Positions 42,479-51,373 of a stretch of DNA of 64,000 nucleotides are shown here, in pieces. A model generated the notes under the pieces. The model was not told the origin of the DNA, did no database searches, and saw only the letters and a list, made by a program, of their open reading frames with translations. The translations under genes were made by a program, and so were the position numbers. Source of the stretch: JACVRW01 sp963716215 (GTDB taxonomy: Bacteria > Actinomycetota > Thermoleophilia > Solirubrobacterales > Thermoleophilaceae); the NCBI GenBank assembly GCA_963716215.1, contig OY970298.1:3844001-3908000 (forward strand), written 5' to 3'. Every line of letters begins with the position of its first letter. Position 1 is the stretch's first letter.

Positions 42479-42508
42479 CCGAGGCGCGCGAGGCGGGAGG
42501 GTGATCGC

Positions 42509-43582
42509 ATGTCGCCAGACACCGCTTCCGAGAACGCCCTTCCCACTCTGGACCTGAAGGCGCTGGCACGCCGAGCCGCGCTGCCCGTGGCGCTGCTCGC
42601 CGCGGCCGCCGTGGCCATCACGCTCGGTGGTGGGCCGCTGCAGGCCTTCGCCGATGCATTCAGCCGGGCGCTCGACGCGGACCCGCGCTGGGTCGCCGCC
42701 GGAGCCGCGTTCGAACTGCTCTCGTTCGCCGGCTACGTCGCGCTGCTGTGGCTGGTCGGCGGCCGCGCCAGCGAGCGGCTGGGACTGCGCGCCAGCACCG
42801 AGCTCACGCTCGGCGGCGCGGCGGCCACCCGCCTGCTGCCCACCGGCGGCGCCGGCGGCGCGGCCGTGACGATCTGGGCGTTCAGGCGCGCCGGCATGGG
42901 CATGCGCGACGCCACCCGCACGCTGCTGACCTTCCTGGTGCTGCTCTATTCGGTCTTCCTCGGCTCCATCGCGGTGGCCGGCGGCCTGATCGCGCTGGGG
43001 GCCGTGCCCGGTGCCGGTCCGCTGGCCCTGAGCGCGGTGCCCGCCGTCGCCGCCGCGCTGGCCATCGGCGTCGCGCTCGTGCTCGCCGCCCGCCGCCCCG
43101 CCGGCGAGCAGCCGGAGGCCGAGGGTTCACGCGCCGCTCGCGTCCTGCGCACGGCCCCGGGCCTCCTCGGCGCCTCGGTGCGCGACGCCATCGCGCTCGT
43201 GCGCTCCGGCGACGTCCGCCTGCTGGGCGCCCTCGCCTGGTGGACCTTCGACGCCGCGGTGCTCTGGGCGATGCTGCACGCGCTCGGCGCGCCCCCGTCG
43301 CTGGCCGTCGTGGTGCTCGCCTACTTCCTCGGCCAGGTTGCCAACACGATCCCGCTCCCCGGCGCCGCGAGCGGCGGGATGGTCGGAGTGCTGCTGGCAT
43401 TCGGCGTCGAGGCCGACCTCGCGCTCGCCGCGGTGCTGGCCTACCGCTCCGTGGCGATCTGGCTGCCGGCGCCGATCGGCCTCGCCGCGCTCGGCGGCCT
43501 GCGCAAGACGATCACGAGCTGGGGCCACGCCGAGCCGGTCAAGGCCCCGGCCTGGCAGCCCGTGCCGGTGCCCGCCGCTTAG
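42509..43582 (+). CDS. Lysylphosphatidylglycerol synthase TM-region (flippase-like) membrane protein
   Basis: A 357-residue integral membrane protein with about eight helices, of the UPF0104/LPG_synthase_TM type. Hallmarks are 'AATRLLPTGGAGGAAVTIWAFRRAGM' and 'YFLGQVANTIPLPGAASGGMVGVLLAFGVEADLALAAVLAYRSVAIWLPAPIG'. Relatives move or modify lipids or isoprenoid-linked molecules. ATG 42509 follows GGGAGGG. Its promoter region carries copy 3 of the AGGGTG repeat element, linking it to the LuxR-type regulator. Confidence 0.87.
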   Translation: MSPDTASENALPTLDLKALARRAALPVALLAAAAVAITLGGGPLQAFADAFSRALDADPRWVAAGAAFELLSFAGYVALLWLVGGRASERLGLRASTELTLGGAAATRLLPTGGAGGAAVTIWAFRRAGMGMRDATRTLLTFLVLLYSVFLGSIAVAGGLIALGAVPGAGPLALSAVPAVAAALAIGVALVLAARRPAGEQPEAEGSRAARVLRTAPGLLGASVRDAIALVRSGDVRLLGALAWWTFDAAVLWAMLHALGAPPSLAVVVLAYFLGQVANTIPLPGAASGGMVGVLLAFGVEADLALAAVLAYRSVAIWLPAPIGLAALGGLRKTITSWGHAEPVKAPAWQPVPVPAA

Positions 43583-43624
43583 TACCGCTCGCGGCGTACC
43601 CCGCTGCGGGATACTCGGTAGGCG

Positions 43625-44017
43625 ATGTCGCAGGAGAACGTGGAGACGGTCGGGCGGGCGATCGCGGCGATCAATGCGCGAGACGTAGATGCCTATCTCG
43701 CCTGCTGTACCGAGAACGTGGAGCTGTTGACGCCATTCGTCGGGGCCGACTATCTGGGGCCTGACGGGATCAGGCGTTTCCTCACCGACATCGAGGACGC
43801 AGGCCCTGACTTTCGGATCGAGGTGCAGCGCGTGCAGGCGCTAGGCGACAGCAATGCGATCGCCTTTGTACGGGTCAGATCGACTGGCCGCGCCAGCGGG
43901 ATCGTGACCGGCGCTGAAAGCGTGAACGTCTACGACTTCATCGAAGGCAAGATCAGTCGCGTCCGCATCTTCCTCGACCGCGATCAGGCCCTCAAGGCCG
44001 CGGGGCTGGAGGAGTAG
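43625..44017 (+). CDS. SnoaL-like/NTF2-fold protein
   Basis: A 130-residue NTF2-fold protein ('ENVETVGRAIAAINARDVDAYLACCTENVELLTPF...GPDGIRRFLTDIEDA', 'VRIFLDRDQALKAAGLEE'), of the frequent actinobacterial SnoaL_2-type. Ligand unknown. GATACT at 43610-43615 lies nine bases before the ATG and may drive a short-leader or leaderless mRNA. Its end overlaps the convergent membrane-protein gene by 26 bases. Confidence 0.85.
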   Translation: MSQENVETVGRAIAAINARDVDAYLACCTENVELLTPFVGADYLGPDGIRRFLTDIEDAGPDFRIEVQRVQALGDSNAIAFVRVRSTGRASGIVTGAESVNVYDFIEGKISRVRIFLDRDQALKAAGLEE

Positions 44018-44942
44018 CCGGGCCCCGCGCACGGATTCCGGCGACGACCAGCATCGCCACCCCCGCGAGCACCCAGGCGAGGAGCACCAGCACATGGCCG
44101 CCGGCCGCCGCGCCGTCGAAGAATCCGGTGCTGCGCAGCAGGTTCCCGCCAGCCCCCGGCGGCAGCAGCTGGCCGATGCCGCCCACCGGCTCGGGCAGCA
44201 GCTCCGGTGCCGATCCGACGCCCGAGAACGGATTGCCGATCAGGATCATCACCAGCGCACCGGCGATCGCCGCCGCGTCGCCCAGCAACGCCCTGAGCCC
44301 GGCTACCGTCGCGGCAATGGCCGCGATCGTGAGGCTCAGCGCCGCGGCGTTGGCCGCCCAGCTGCCGGTCACCACGTCCAGCCAGCTCTGCACGATCAGC
44401 GTCGACACGAGCCCGCCGAGGATCGAGCCCGCGGCCAGCAGCCCGATCTGCCCGAGCGCGCTCGAGGCCATCAGCGACGCGGCCACGCCGGTGAGGATCC
44501 CGGCGATCACCATGGGCAGCACCGAGGACGGCAAGGCGGCCGCGGACGGCGCGACCGGCATGACGTCTTCCACCACCCGCGCACCGCTCTCAGTGGCCGC
44601 GTTGGTGATCAGCTGCGCGACAACCGCGCTCGCGGCCGACGCTGTCAGCACCTTCACGCCACCGGGGCCCGCCACGAACGCGCCGTAGACCTCGCGATCC
44701 TCGATCGCTTCGCGGGCAGCGCCCTCGTCCCCGTAGCGATGGACGTCGAATGAGCCGCCGCCGCGCTCGAGCTGGCGCTCGATCGCCGTGGCCGCGGCGG
44801 GTGCCCCGGCCACCCCAATCGGCAGGTCCCGCGGCTCCAGCCGTGCGCTCGGCCACGCGAACAGGGTGAGCACGACCCCGACCACCAGCGGTACGACGAG
44901 GATCGCAGCGGGCGGCGGCCTGTGGGAGCTCTGCGCGGTCAT
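43992..44942 (-). CDS. ABC-2/YhgE-like membrane protein
   Basis: A 316-residue protein: an N-terminal helix (about 12-30), an extracytoplasmic domain ('LPIGVAGAPAAATAIERQLERGGGSFDVHRYGDEGAAREAIEDREVYGAFV', about 38-100), then six helices in the C-terminal half with 'IGNPFSGVGSAPELLP' and 'GQLLPPGAGGNLLRSTGFF' between them. This is the layout of ABC-2-type permease/YhgE-Pip proteins of unknown substrate. No ATPase gene is adjacent. Confidence 0.75.
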   Translation of the reverse strand: MTAQSSHRPPPAAILVVPLVVGVVLTLFAWPSARLEPRDLPIGVAGAPAAATAIERQLERGGGSFDVHRYGDEGAAREAIEDREVYGAFVAGPGGVKVLTASAASAVVAQLITNAATESGARVVEDVMPVAPSAAALPSSVLPMVIAGILTGVAASLMASSALGQIGLLAAGSILGGLVSTLIVQSWLDVVTGSWAANAAALSLTIAAIAATVAGLRALLGDAAAIAGALVMILIGNPFSGVGSAPELLPEPVGGIGQLLPPGAGGNLLRSTGFFDGAAAGGHVLVLLAWVLAGVAMLVVAGIRARGPATPPAPRP

Positions 44943-45015
44943 GAGCCGAAGCTACCGCCTAGGCCCGCGCCAGGTCGGGTGACGCCGGGGGGCGCCGGTG
45001 TGAGAAGGTCGGCGG

Positions 45016-46038
45016 ATGACCAAGCTGACCGCAATCGTCGTCGCCGTCGCGGGCCTGCTCGCGCTCCCGGCCACCGGCAGTGCCGCCCAGACCTTCGGGA
45101 GCCTGCTGAAGAACTCGCCGGCACCGGGCCCGAGCCCCTGTGTGGAAGCCGCGCCCGGCCGCTGCACGCTGGTGGGCTACATCAACCCGAACGACGCCGG
45201 CGATCCCGTCCCCGCGCCCGCGCCGATCGACGGCGTGGTGGTCAAGCTGCGCATCCGCACGACCGCGGCGGAGTCCGTCACGTTCCGCTTCGCCTCGATC
45301 ACCCAGCCGCAGAACGACGTCGCCTCCGCGCAAGCGCTCGTCAACGGTCCCACCGTCACGACCGCCGGCACCGGCGCGATCGAGGAGTTCAACGCCCGCG
45401 TCGCGGTCCCCAAGGGTGCGCACGTGGCGCTCGACGCTCCGTCGACGCAGATGGTCTACAACCAGGGCGGCAACCCGTTCACCTATCTGTACGGCCCGCC
45501 GCTCGTCGTGGGCCAGGCCGCCCGCGCCTCGGCCGGTGAGCCGACCGGGGAGCTGCTGGTCCAGGCCGTGATCGAGCCCGACGCCGACCGGGACGGCGCC
45601 GGCGACGAGACGCAGGACGAGTGCCCGACCAACCCGGACAAGACGGTCGCACCGTGCGACGACACGTCCGACCCCCAGCTGAGCGGGACCAAGCTGTCGC
45701 CGTCGGCCTTCAGCGGCTCGAGCGTGCTGACGGTCAACCTGACCGAGGCCGCGAGGCTGACGATCGGGGTGGAGAAGCGCTCCACGGGCAAGCGCGTGCG
45801 GGGCAAGTGCGTCAAGCCGAACCGCCGCAACGCGGCCGCACGGCGCTGCATCCGCTACGTCAAGGTCAAGCGCAAGGCCACGTTCAACGGGGTTCGCGGC
45901 GTGAACCGGATCACGATCAAGCGCAAGTTCGCCGGGCGCAAGCTTGCCCCGGGTCGCTACCGCCTGACGCTGATCGCCCGCGACGCCGCCGGCAACAAGT
46001 CGGTCGTGAAGCGGATCCGGTTCCGGATCAAGCGCTAG
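45016..46038 (+). CDS. Secreted protein with thrombospondin-type-3-like calcium motif
   Basis: A 340-residue exported protein: signal peptide (1-24, ATGSAAQ), a beta-rich domain (about 50-190), the Asp-rich motif 'DADRDGAGDETQDECPTNP' (about 190-208) resembling a TSP3 Ca-binding repeat, and a C-terminal basic Ig-like domain ('GVNRITIKRKFAGRKLAPGRYRLTLIARDAAGNKS'). It is probably cell-surface or extracellular. No enzymatic motif is visible. It ends four bases into the convergent galactose-oxidase-like gene. Confidence 0.8.
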   Translation: MTKLTAIVVAVAGLLALPATGSAAQTFGSLLKNSPAPGPSPCVEAAPGRCTLVGYINPNDAGDPVPAPAPIDGVVVKLRIRTTAAESVTFRFASITQPQNDVASAQALVNGPTVTTAGTGAIEEFNARVAVPKGAHVALDAPSTQMVYNQGGNPFTYLYGPPLVVGQAARASAGEPTGELLVQAVIEPDADRDGAGDETQDECPTNPDKTVAPCDDTSDPQLSGTKLSPSAFSGSSVLTVNLTEAARLTIGVEKRSTGKRVRGKCVKPNRRNAAARRCIRYVKVKRKATFNGVRGVNRITIKRKFAGRKLAPGRYRLTLIARDAAGNKSVVKRIRFRIKR

Positions 46039-47984
46039 CCCAGCCGCACCCAGCGCGCCACGGAGGGCGTGCCGCTGCGGTCGAGCACGAACACCATGTA
46101 GTAGCCCGGCAGCGCGATGTTCTTGTTCGCCGGCATGCGCACCGTGAGCTTGCCGCGGCGCGTCTTGCTCACGCGCAGCGGCAAGTAGCGCTGGTTCATG
46201 TCCACCGCGTGCGTGGTGGCGCCGGGCGCCACCAGCACCGCGCGCGTCACCGGCCGGTTGCGGCGCGCGGCGCGCACCCGCAGGCTGACCGTACGGTTCC
46301 ACTTGGTGCGCTTGGGCGCGCCCAGCAGTCGCGGCCGCGGGGCCTTGCTGTTGCCGTCGAAGAGGTACGGCGGCTCGTAGATCTCCGCGCTGTCCTGGAG
46401 GAAGTTGCGGGCGGACTCCGCCCCGGTGAAGCGGCCGTTGTAGTCGTCGCCGGCCGACACCACGCGGCCGTCGGGCAGCAGCAGCGCGCTCGAGTGGTAG
46501 GCGCGGAACTCGCGCTGCGGCGGACCCACGCGCCACCGCTTGGTCCGCGGATTCCACAGCTCGGTCGTGAGGTGGAACGTGGTGGCGGCCCACTGCCCGG
46601 GGGCGCCGTTCTCGCCGGCACTCTTCTTGTCGCCCCAGCCGCCGCCGACCGTGACCATCGAGCCGTCGGGCAGCAGCACGGTGTTGGCGTGCGAGCGCGG
46701 CCGGTTGAGCGCCCCCCGGGCGGCGCTGGCGGTGTCGTTCCAGCCGGCGTCCGCCTTGCGCTCGTCGAACAGCGAGGTGCTGTTCGTGGCGAGCGCGTCG
46801 GCGTCCGGCTCGAACGAGTCCGCCTTGGGCTTGTCGGAGCCGCCCAGCTGCATCACCTGATGCGAGCCGCCCGGACCCGCGGGCACGAGCACGGCGGTGC
46901 CCCAGACGCGGCTCTGCGTGGAGTTCGGGATGTCGCGCCAGCGCAGCCGCGGCGATCTCCCGAACGGGGAGAACGACCAGGTGTCGCTCGTCCACGGGCC
47001 GGCCACCAAGCCGCGGCCGCTCGGCATCCAGAACAGGTGCGGGTAGTAGTCGCCCGCGGGGGGCTGGCCGGGGTTGCCGAGCACGCTGCTGCCGCCGACC
47101 AGGCGCAGGCGGCCGCGCCCGGAGCGCGAGCGCGACGGCGTGAACAGCTCGATGTCCTCGTTCTTGTCCCCGTAGCCGCGTTCGTCGAGGCCGCCCATGA
47201 TGAACGTGCGGCCGTCCGGCATCAGCATCTGGGTGGGATACCAGCGCCCGTGCTGCATGTTCGGCTGGCGCGTCCAGCGCTCGGAGAACGGATCGAAGGT
47301 GTAGACGTGGTTGAGCCCGGCGAACTTGCCGCCCGGTGACTCGACGGTGTAGAGCACGTTGCCGCCGGTGACCAGCACGCGCCCGTCGGACAGCAGCGAG
47401 TTACCGCTGCACCAGATGTTGACCGGCTGCCCGGTGGTGGGGTCCACGGGCGGGTTGACCACCTTGAAGGCGTTCGTGCCCGTGCCCTTGGCGGGGTCCC
47501 ACAGCAGCGCGATCGAGAGGCGGCGGGGCCCCGTGGGGCGATCGGGATGGCTCGGGATCGAGTACCAGAGCACCTTCCCGGTCGGCAGCATGATCGCGTG
47601 GGTGCCGAAGGTGGTCGTGCCGTTCGGCGAGCGCATGTCGAACTCGCCCTCGGCCGGCCAGCGACCGAACTTGTCCAGCGGTCCCGTCGCTGCGAGGCGC
47701 GCCCGCGCGCCGGCGGCCTTGGCGGTGGCGATCCGCCGCGCGCGCTGCCAGCGCGGATCGAGCGCGTAGGCCCGCAGGCGGGCGTGCTCGGCTGCGTGCT
47801 CGCTGCCGAGGGCCGCGGACTCCTCGGCGCGCAACAGCCGCTCGGCCTTGGTCTTAGCGGCCCCGGGCCACAGGCGCTCGCCGGCCTGACGAGGCGCGAC
47901 GTCGTGAGCTTGCGCGGCGGACGCGCTCAGGAGCGGTAGTACGGCAGCGACGAGCAGCGCGAATCCGCGGCGAATCAAACCCAT
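46035..47984 (-). CDS. Secreted galactose-oxidase-like copper radical oxidase (kelch + DUF1929)
   Basis: A 649-residue exported protein. A signal peptide (1-26, SAQAHD) and a helical spacer (to about 100) are followed by kelch-type propeller repeats ('NSLLSDGRVLVTGGN', 'RWYPTQMLMPDGRTFIMGGLDE', 'SHANTVLLPDGSMVTVGGGWGDKK', 'YHSSALLLPDGRVVSAGDDY') and a C-terminal DUF1929 domain with 'GATTHAVDMNQRYLPL'. Cys in 'NIWCSGN', Tyr in 'RWYPTQ', His in 'AYHSS' and His in 'TTHAVD' fit the Tyr-Cys/copper site of galactose and glyoxal oxidases. It probably makes H2O2 from an alcohol or aldehyde outside the cell. Confidence 0.87.
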   Translation of the reverse strand: MGLIRRGFALLVAAVLPLLSASAAQAHDVAPRQAGERLWPGAAKTKAERLLRAEESAALGSEHAAEHARLRAYALDPRWQRARRIATAKAAGARARLAATGPLDKFGRWPAEGEFDMRSPNGTTTFGTHAIMLPTGKVLWYSIPSHPDRPTGPRRLSIALLWDPAKGTGTNAFKVVNPPVDPTTGQPVNIWCSGNSLLSDGRVLVTGGNVLYTVESPGGKFAGLNHVYTFDPFSERWTRQPNMQHGRWYPTQMLMPDGRTFIMGGLDERGYGDKNEDIELFTPSRSRSGRGRLRLVGGSSVLGNPGQPPAGDYYPHLFWMPSGRGLVAGPWTSDTWSFSPFGRSPRLRWRDIPNSTQSRVWGTAVLVPAGPGGSHQVMQLGGSDKPKADSFEPDADALATNSTSLFDERKADAGWNDTASAARGALNRPRSHANTVLLPDGSMVTVGGGWGDKKSAGENGAPGQWAATTFHLTTELWNPRTKRWRVGPPQREFRAYHSSALLLPDGRVVSAGDDYNGRFTGAESARNFLQDSAEIYEPPYLFDGNSKAPRPRLLGAPKRTKWNRTVSLRVRAARRNRPVTRAVLVAPGATTHAVDMNQRYLPLRVSKTRRGKLTVRMPANKNIALPGYYMVFVLDRSGTPSVARWVRLG

Positions 47985-48017
47985 CTATTCAACCTAGCTG
48001 CTTTCGGGGCAAGCGGG

Positions 48018-48770
48018 TCAGCGGACGTAGCTGGCGCCGTTGACGTCGATCGTCGTGCCGGTTGCGTGCCGCGCCAGCCCGCTGGCCAGGAAGGCGATCA
48101 CGCCGGCCACGTCGGCGGGCTCGGCGACCTCCCCCAGGCCGGTGTCGGCGGCGAAGAAGTCGAGCCCGTGCTTGGCCACCGCCGGGTCGTTGAAAGCGGT
48201 GTTCACGAACCCGGGCGCCACGGCGAAGGCCGTCACCCCGTCGCGGCCGTACTGCCGCGCGATCGTCCGCGTCATCGCCACGACGCCCGCCTTTGCGGCC
48301 GCGTAGTGCCAGTACTCGGCATCCTCCCCGCGGAAGGCGGCGCGGCTGGCGAGGTTGACGATGATCCCGCCGTCGTCCTGATCGCGGAACGTCCCGACCG
48401 CCTCGCGGCAGAGCGCTGCCGGCGCCACGAGGCAGATCGCCAGGGTCCGCTGCCAGGAGTCGAGCCAGGGCTCGAAGTCGCCGCCGGGATCGGCCGCCTC
48501 GTAGACGCCGGCGTTGTTGACGAGCACGTCCACCCGCCCGCGCCACGCCACCGCTTCGGCCCACAGCCCCGGCGCGGCGTGCGCGTCAGACAGGTCGGCC
48601 CCAAGTGGCAGGGCGCGCTCGCCCAGCTCGCCGGCCAGCGCATCGGCGCGGCCCTCGAGGTCGTGGAGCACTACGTGAGCACCGGCGCCGGCGAGCGTGC
48701 GCGCCGTGGCGGCGCCGATGCCGCCGGCGGCGCCCGTCACCAGCACCACGCGATCGGTCAGGTCGATCAT
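48018..48770 (-). CDS. SDR-family oxidoreductase
   Basis: A 250-residue short-chain dehydrogenase: TGAAGGIG at about 12-19, 'VLVNNAGVYE', 'IVNLASRAAFRG' (catalytic Ser), 'YWHYAAAKAGV' (Tyr and Lys), 'VAPGFVNTAF' and C-terminal 'TIDVNGASYVR'. ATG 48770 was taken because it begins the standard N-terminus 'MIDLTDRVVLVTG'; the upstream open frame is antisense to the MBL gene. Divergent from that gene; substrate unknown. Confidence 0.92.
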   Translation of the reverse strand: MIDLTDRVVLVTGAAGGIGAATARTLAGAGAHVVLHDLEGRADALAGELGERALPLGADLSDAHAAPGLWAEAVAWRGRVDVLVNNAGVYEAADPGGDFEPWLDSWQRTLAICLVAPAALCREAVGTFRDQDDGGIIVNLASRAAFRGEDAEYWHYAAAKAGVVAMTRTIARQYGRDGVTAFAVAPGFVNTAFNDPAVAKHGLDFFAADTGLGEVAEPADVAGVIAFLASGLARHATGTTIDVNGASYVR

Positions 48771-48812
48771 CTGCGGCGGCGAGTCTACGTCCGGGGCGGG
48801 AGCTTCGTCCAC

Positions 48813-48842
48813 TTGACTCGCCCGGTCGCGCGCGCCTACAGT
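48813..48842 (+). promoter_or_regulatory. Sigma-70-type promoter of the MBL/peroxidase operon
   Basis: TTGACT (48813-48818), an 18-base spacer and TACAGT (48837-48842) give a start near 48849, about twelve bases before the ATG at 48861. It is the best complete -35/-10 pair noticed in the window. Confidence 0.65.
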
Positions 48843-48860
48843 CGCCCCACGGGTCTCACC

Positions 48861-49562
48861 ATGCGGATCGCCCCCGGGGTTCACAGCCTCAGCCAGACGC
48901 AGGGCGGGAACGTTCACGCGTTTCTCTTCGAGCACGGTCGGGACCTGACCCTGGTGGACACGCTGTGGGACGCCGACGGCCGCGTCGTGCTCGACTATCT
49001 GGGCGTGCTGGGCCGGTCGCCGACCGACCTCAAGCACATCGTCGTCACCCACGGGCACCGCTCGCACCTGGGCGGGCTGGCGGCGCTCAAGAACGTGAGC
49101 GGCGCGACGGTGCACGCCCACGAATGGGAGGCGGACATCGTCCAGGGCCACCGCGCCGCTCAGCCGGTGACCATGCGCACGCTGCGGCCGCCGAACATCT
49201 ACAAGTTCCGCATCGGGCTGGCCCTGGGCCTCTACCCGCACCGTCCCTGCCCGGTCGACCGCGCCGTGGGCGACGACGACGAGGTCGGGCCACTGCAGGT
49301 GGTCCACATTCCGGGCCACACCCCCGGTCACCTGGCCCTGTACTCCCCCGACCGACGGGTGCTGGTGGCCGGCGACGCGATCGCGACCTGGCCGGGCCCT
49401 GGCCCGCGGCCCGGGTGGCCCGGCTTCAACCTCAACGAGCCCCAGCACCGGGCGTCGCTGCGCCGGCTGGCCGAGCTGTCCGTGGAAGCGGTCGGCGTGG
49501 GCCACGGCGAGCCGATCACCCAAGGGGCTCAGGAGGCGCTGGCGAGCGTGGCCGAATCGTGA
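48861..49562 (+). CDS. MBL-fold metallo-hydrolase with altered metal motif
   Basis: A 233-residue metallo-beta-lactamase-fold protein. The usual HxHxDH motif reads H-G-H-R-S-H at residues 64-69, so the Asp ligand of the second metal is Ser; the later His ('HIPGHTPGHLALY') and Asp ('VLVAGDAIATW') are kept. It may bind only one metal or be catalytically altered. Its stop overlaps the start of the heme peroxidase gene (GTGA), so both are made together, possibly for processing and oxidation of a lipid-like substrate (inference). Confidence 0.85.
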   Translation: MRIAPGVHSLSQTQGGNVHAFLFEHGRDLTLVDTLWDADGRVVLDYLGVLGRSPTDLKHIVVTHGHRSHLGGLAALKNVSGATVHAHEWEADIVQGHRAAQPVTMRTLRPPNIYKFRIGLALGLYPHRPCPVDRAVGDDDEVGPLQVVHIPGHTPGHLALYSPDRRVLVAGDAIATWPGPGPRPGWPGFNLNEPQHRASLRRLAELSVEAVGVGHGEPITQGAQEALASVAES

Positions 49563-51355
49563 GCCGCGGGTACCGCGACTCCGTCCCGTGGAAGGTCTTC
49601 AACGGGCTGGCCCGCATGGCCGACCACCGCTGGGGCTGGGATCGCCTGCCCCGGCCGCTCGGGATCCTGGTGCTGATCGGCGTGCGCAACGTGCTGCGCC
49701 GCGAGAACCTGGTCGACACCGCCGGCGAGCCGTCGCAGGACGAGCCGCCAGTCGGGCCGGATGATCCGCGCTGGCTCACCGCTCGCTCCCCTGACGGCAC
49801 CTACAACGACCTCGCCAAGCCGCGCATGGGGATGGCCAACTCGCGCTTCGGGCGCAACGTCGGGCTGGCCAGCAGCTGGCCGGAGGCCGACCCCGGGATC
49901 CTGGAGCCGAGCCCGCGCAGGGTCAGCACGGACCTGCTCGGACGCGATCACCTCAAGGCGGCGACAACGATCAACTCGCTTGCGGCGGCCTGGCTGCAGT
50001 TCATGATCCGCGACTGGTTCCGGCACGGTCGCAGCTCGAAGGAAGACCCGTGGCGGGTGGAGGTCGCGCCCGACGACGAGTGGCCGGGCGACCGTCCGAT
50101 GCCGATCATGCGCACCCCGCAGGACCCCACGCGGCCTCCGAGTGACCCGGCACCGCCGAGCTACCTCAACGAGCTGACCCACTGGTGGGACGCCTCCTCG
50201 ATCTACGGCAAGGACGAGCGCGAGCAGGCCCTGGTCCGTGGCGAGCGCGGTCGGCTCGCCATCGGGGATCGACGCCCGCCCGTCTTCGACCATCCATCGG
50301 TGCGGGAGGAGCCCGGCTTCTGGGTCGGGCTGGCGCTCATGCACACGCTCTTCGTGCGCGAGCACAACGCGATCTGCGACCGCCTGGAGGAGGCATATCC
50401 CGACTGGAGCGACGACCAACTCTTCGACCGTGCGCGGCTGATCACCGCGGCGCTGCTCGCGAAGATCCACACCGTCGAATGGACGCCCGCGGTGATCAGC
50501 CACCCCACCACGGTGTTCGCGCTGCGGGCCAACTGGTGGGGGCTGTTCGGCGAGCGCTTCAACCGGCGCTTCGGGCGCATCAGCCGCAACGAGGTGGTGA
50601 GCGGAATCGTCGGCTCCCCCACGGACCACTTCGGCGTGCCCTTCTCCCTGACCGAGGAGTTCGTGGCCGTCTACCGCATGCACCCGATGATCCGCGACGA
50701 CTGGAGCATCCGGTCAGCCGCCGACAACGGGCCGATCGCCGAGCTGACCTTCCCCCAGCTCGCCGGTCCGGCCGGGCTGCGGCTGCTGGACCGCCTCGAC
50801 CTGGCCGACCTCCTCTACTCGTTCGGCACGCTCAACCCGGGCGTGATCTGCCTGCACAACTACCCCCGCACGCTGCAGCAGTTCGAGCGCCCCGACGGGC
50901 AGCTGATGGACCTGGCCGCCGTGGACATCATGCGCTCGCGCGAGGTCGGCGTGCCGCGCTACAACGAGTTCCGTCGCCTGATGCACCTGGAGCCGGTGCA
51001 GCGCTTCGAGGACATCTCCGACAACCCGCTCTGGGCCGAGGAGATCAGGCGCGTCTACGACGACGACATCGAGCGCGTGGACTTGTTGGTGGGCATGTAC
51101 GCCGAGCGCCGGCCGCGCGGCTTCGCCTTCAGCGACACCGCGCTGCGCGTGTTCGTGCTGATGGCATCGCGCCGTCTCAACTCCGACCGCTTCTTCACCG
51201 ACGACTTCCGGCCCGAGATCTACACGCCCGAGGGCATGGCCTGGATCGCGGACAACACGCTGAAGACCGTCCTACTGCGCCACTATCCCCAGCTGCGACC
51301 GGCACTGCGCGGGCGCGACAACGCCTTCGCCCCGTGGGTGGCAGCCCGCGGCTGA
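49559..51355 (+). CDS. Animal-type heme peroxidase/dioxygenase-like protein
   Basis: A 598-residue protein of the peroxidase-cyclooxygenase superfamily. 'NELTHWWDASSIYG' (about 200-213), 'GLALMHTLFVREHNAICDRLEEAYPDWSDDQLFDRARLITAALLAKIHTVEWTP' (about 258-310, distal-helix region), 'EEFVAVYRMHPMIRDDW' (proximal-His region, about 365-380) and 'EVGVPRYNEFRRLMHLEP' are characteristic of alpha-dioxygenases, prostaglandin-synthase-like and peroxinectin enzymes. It lacks a signal peptide. It probably oxygenates fatty acids or makes reactive oxidants. GTG start coupled to the MBL-fold gene. Confidence 0.87.
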   Translation: MSRGYRDSVPWKVFNGLARMADHRWGWDRLPRPLGILVLIGVRNVLRRENLVDTAGEPSQDEPPVGPDDPRWLTARSPDGTYNDLAKPRMGMANSRFGRNVGLASSWPEADPGILEPSPRRVSTDLLGRDHLKAATTINSLAAAWLQFMIRDWFRHGRSSKEDPWRVEVAPDDEWPGDRPMPIMRTPQDPTRPPSDPAPPSYLNELTHWWDASSIYGKDEREQALVRGERGRLAIGDRRPPVFDHPSVREEPGFWVGLALMHTLFVREHNAICDRLEEAYPDWSDDQLFDRARLITAALLAKIHTVEWTPAVISHPTTVFALRANWWGLFGERFNRRFGRISRNEVVSGIVGSPTDHFGVPFSLTEEFVAVYRMHPMIRDDWSIRSAADNGPIAELTFPQLAGPAGLRLLDRLDLADLLYSFGTLNPGVICLHNYPRTLQQFERPDGQLMDLAAVDIMRSREVGVPRYNEFRRLMHLEPVQRFEDISDNPLWAEEIRRVYDDDIERVDLLVGMYAERRPRGFAFSDTALRVFVLMASRRLNSDRFFTDDFRPEIYTPEGMAWIADNTLKTVLLRHYPQLRPALRGRDNAFAPWVAARG

Positions 51356-51373
51356 ACGAAATACGCTCTCCCC

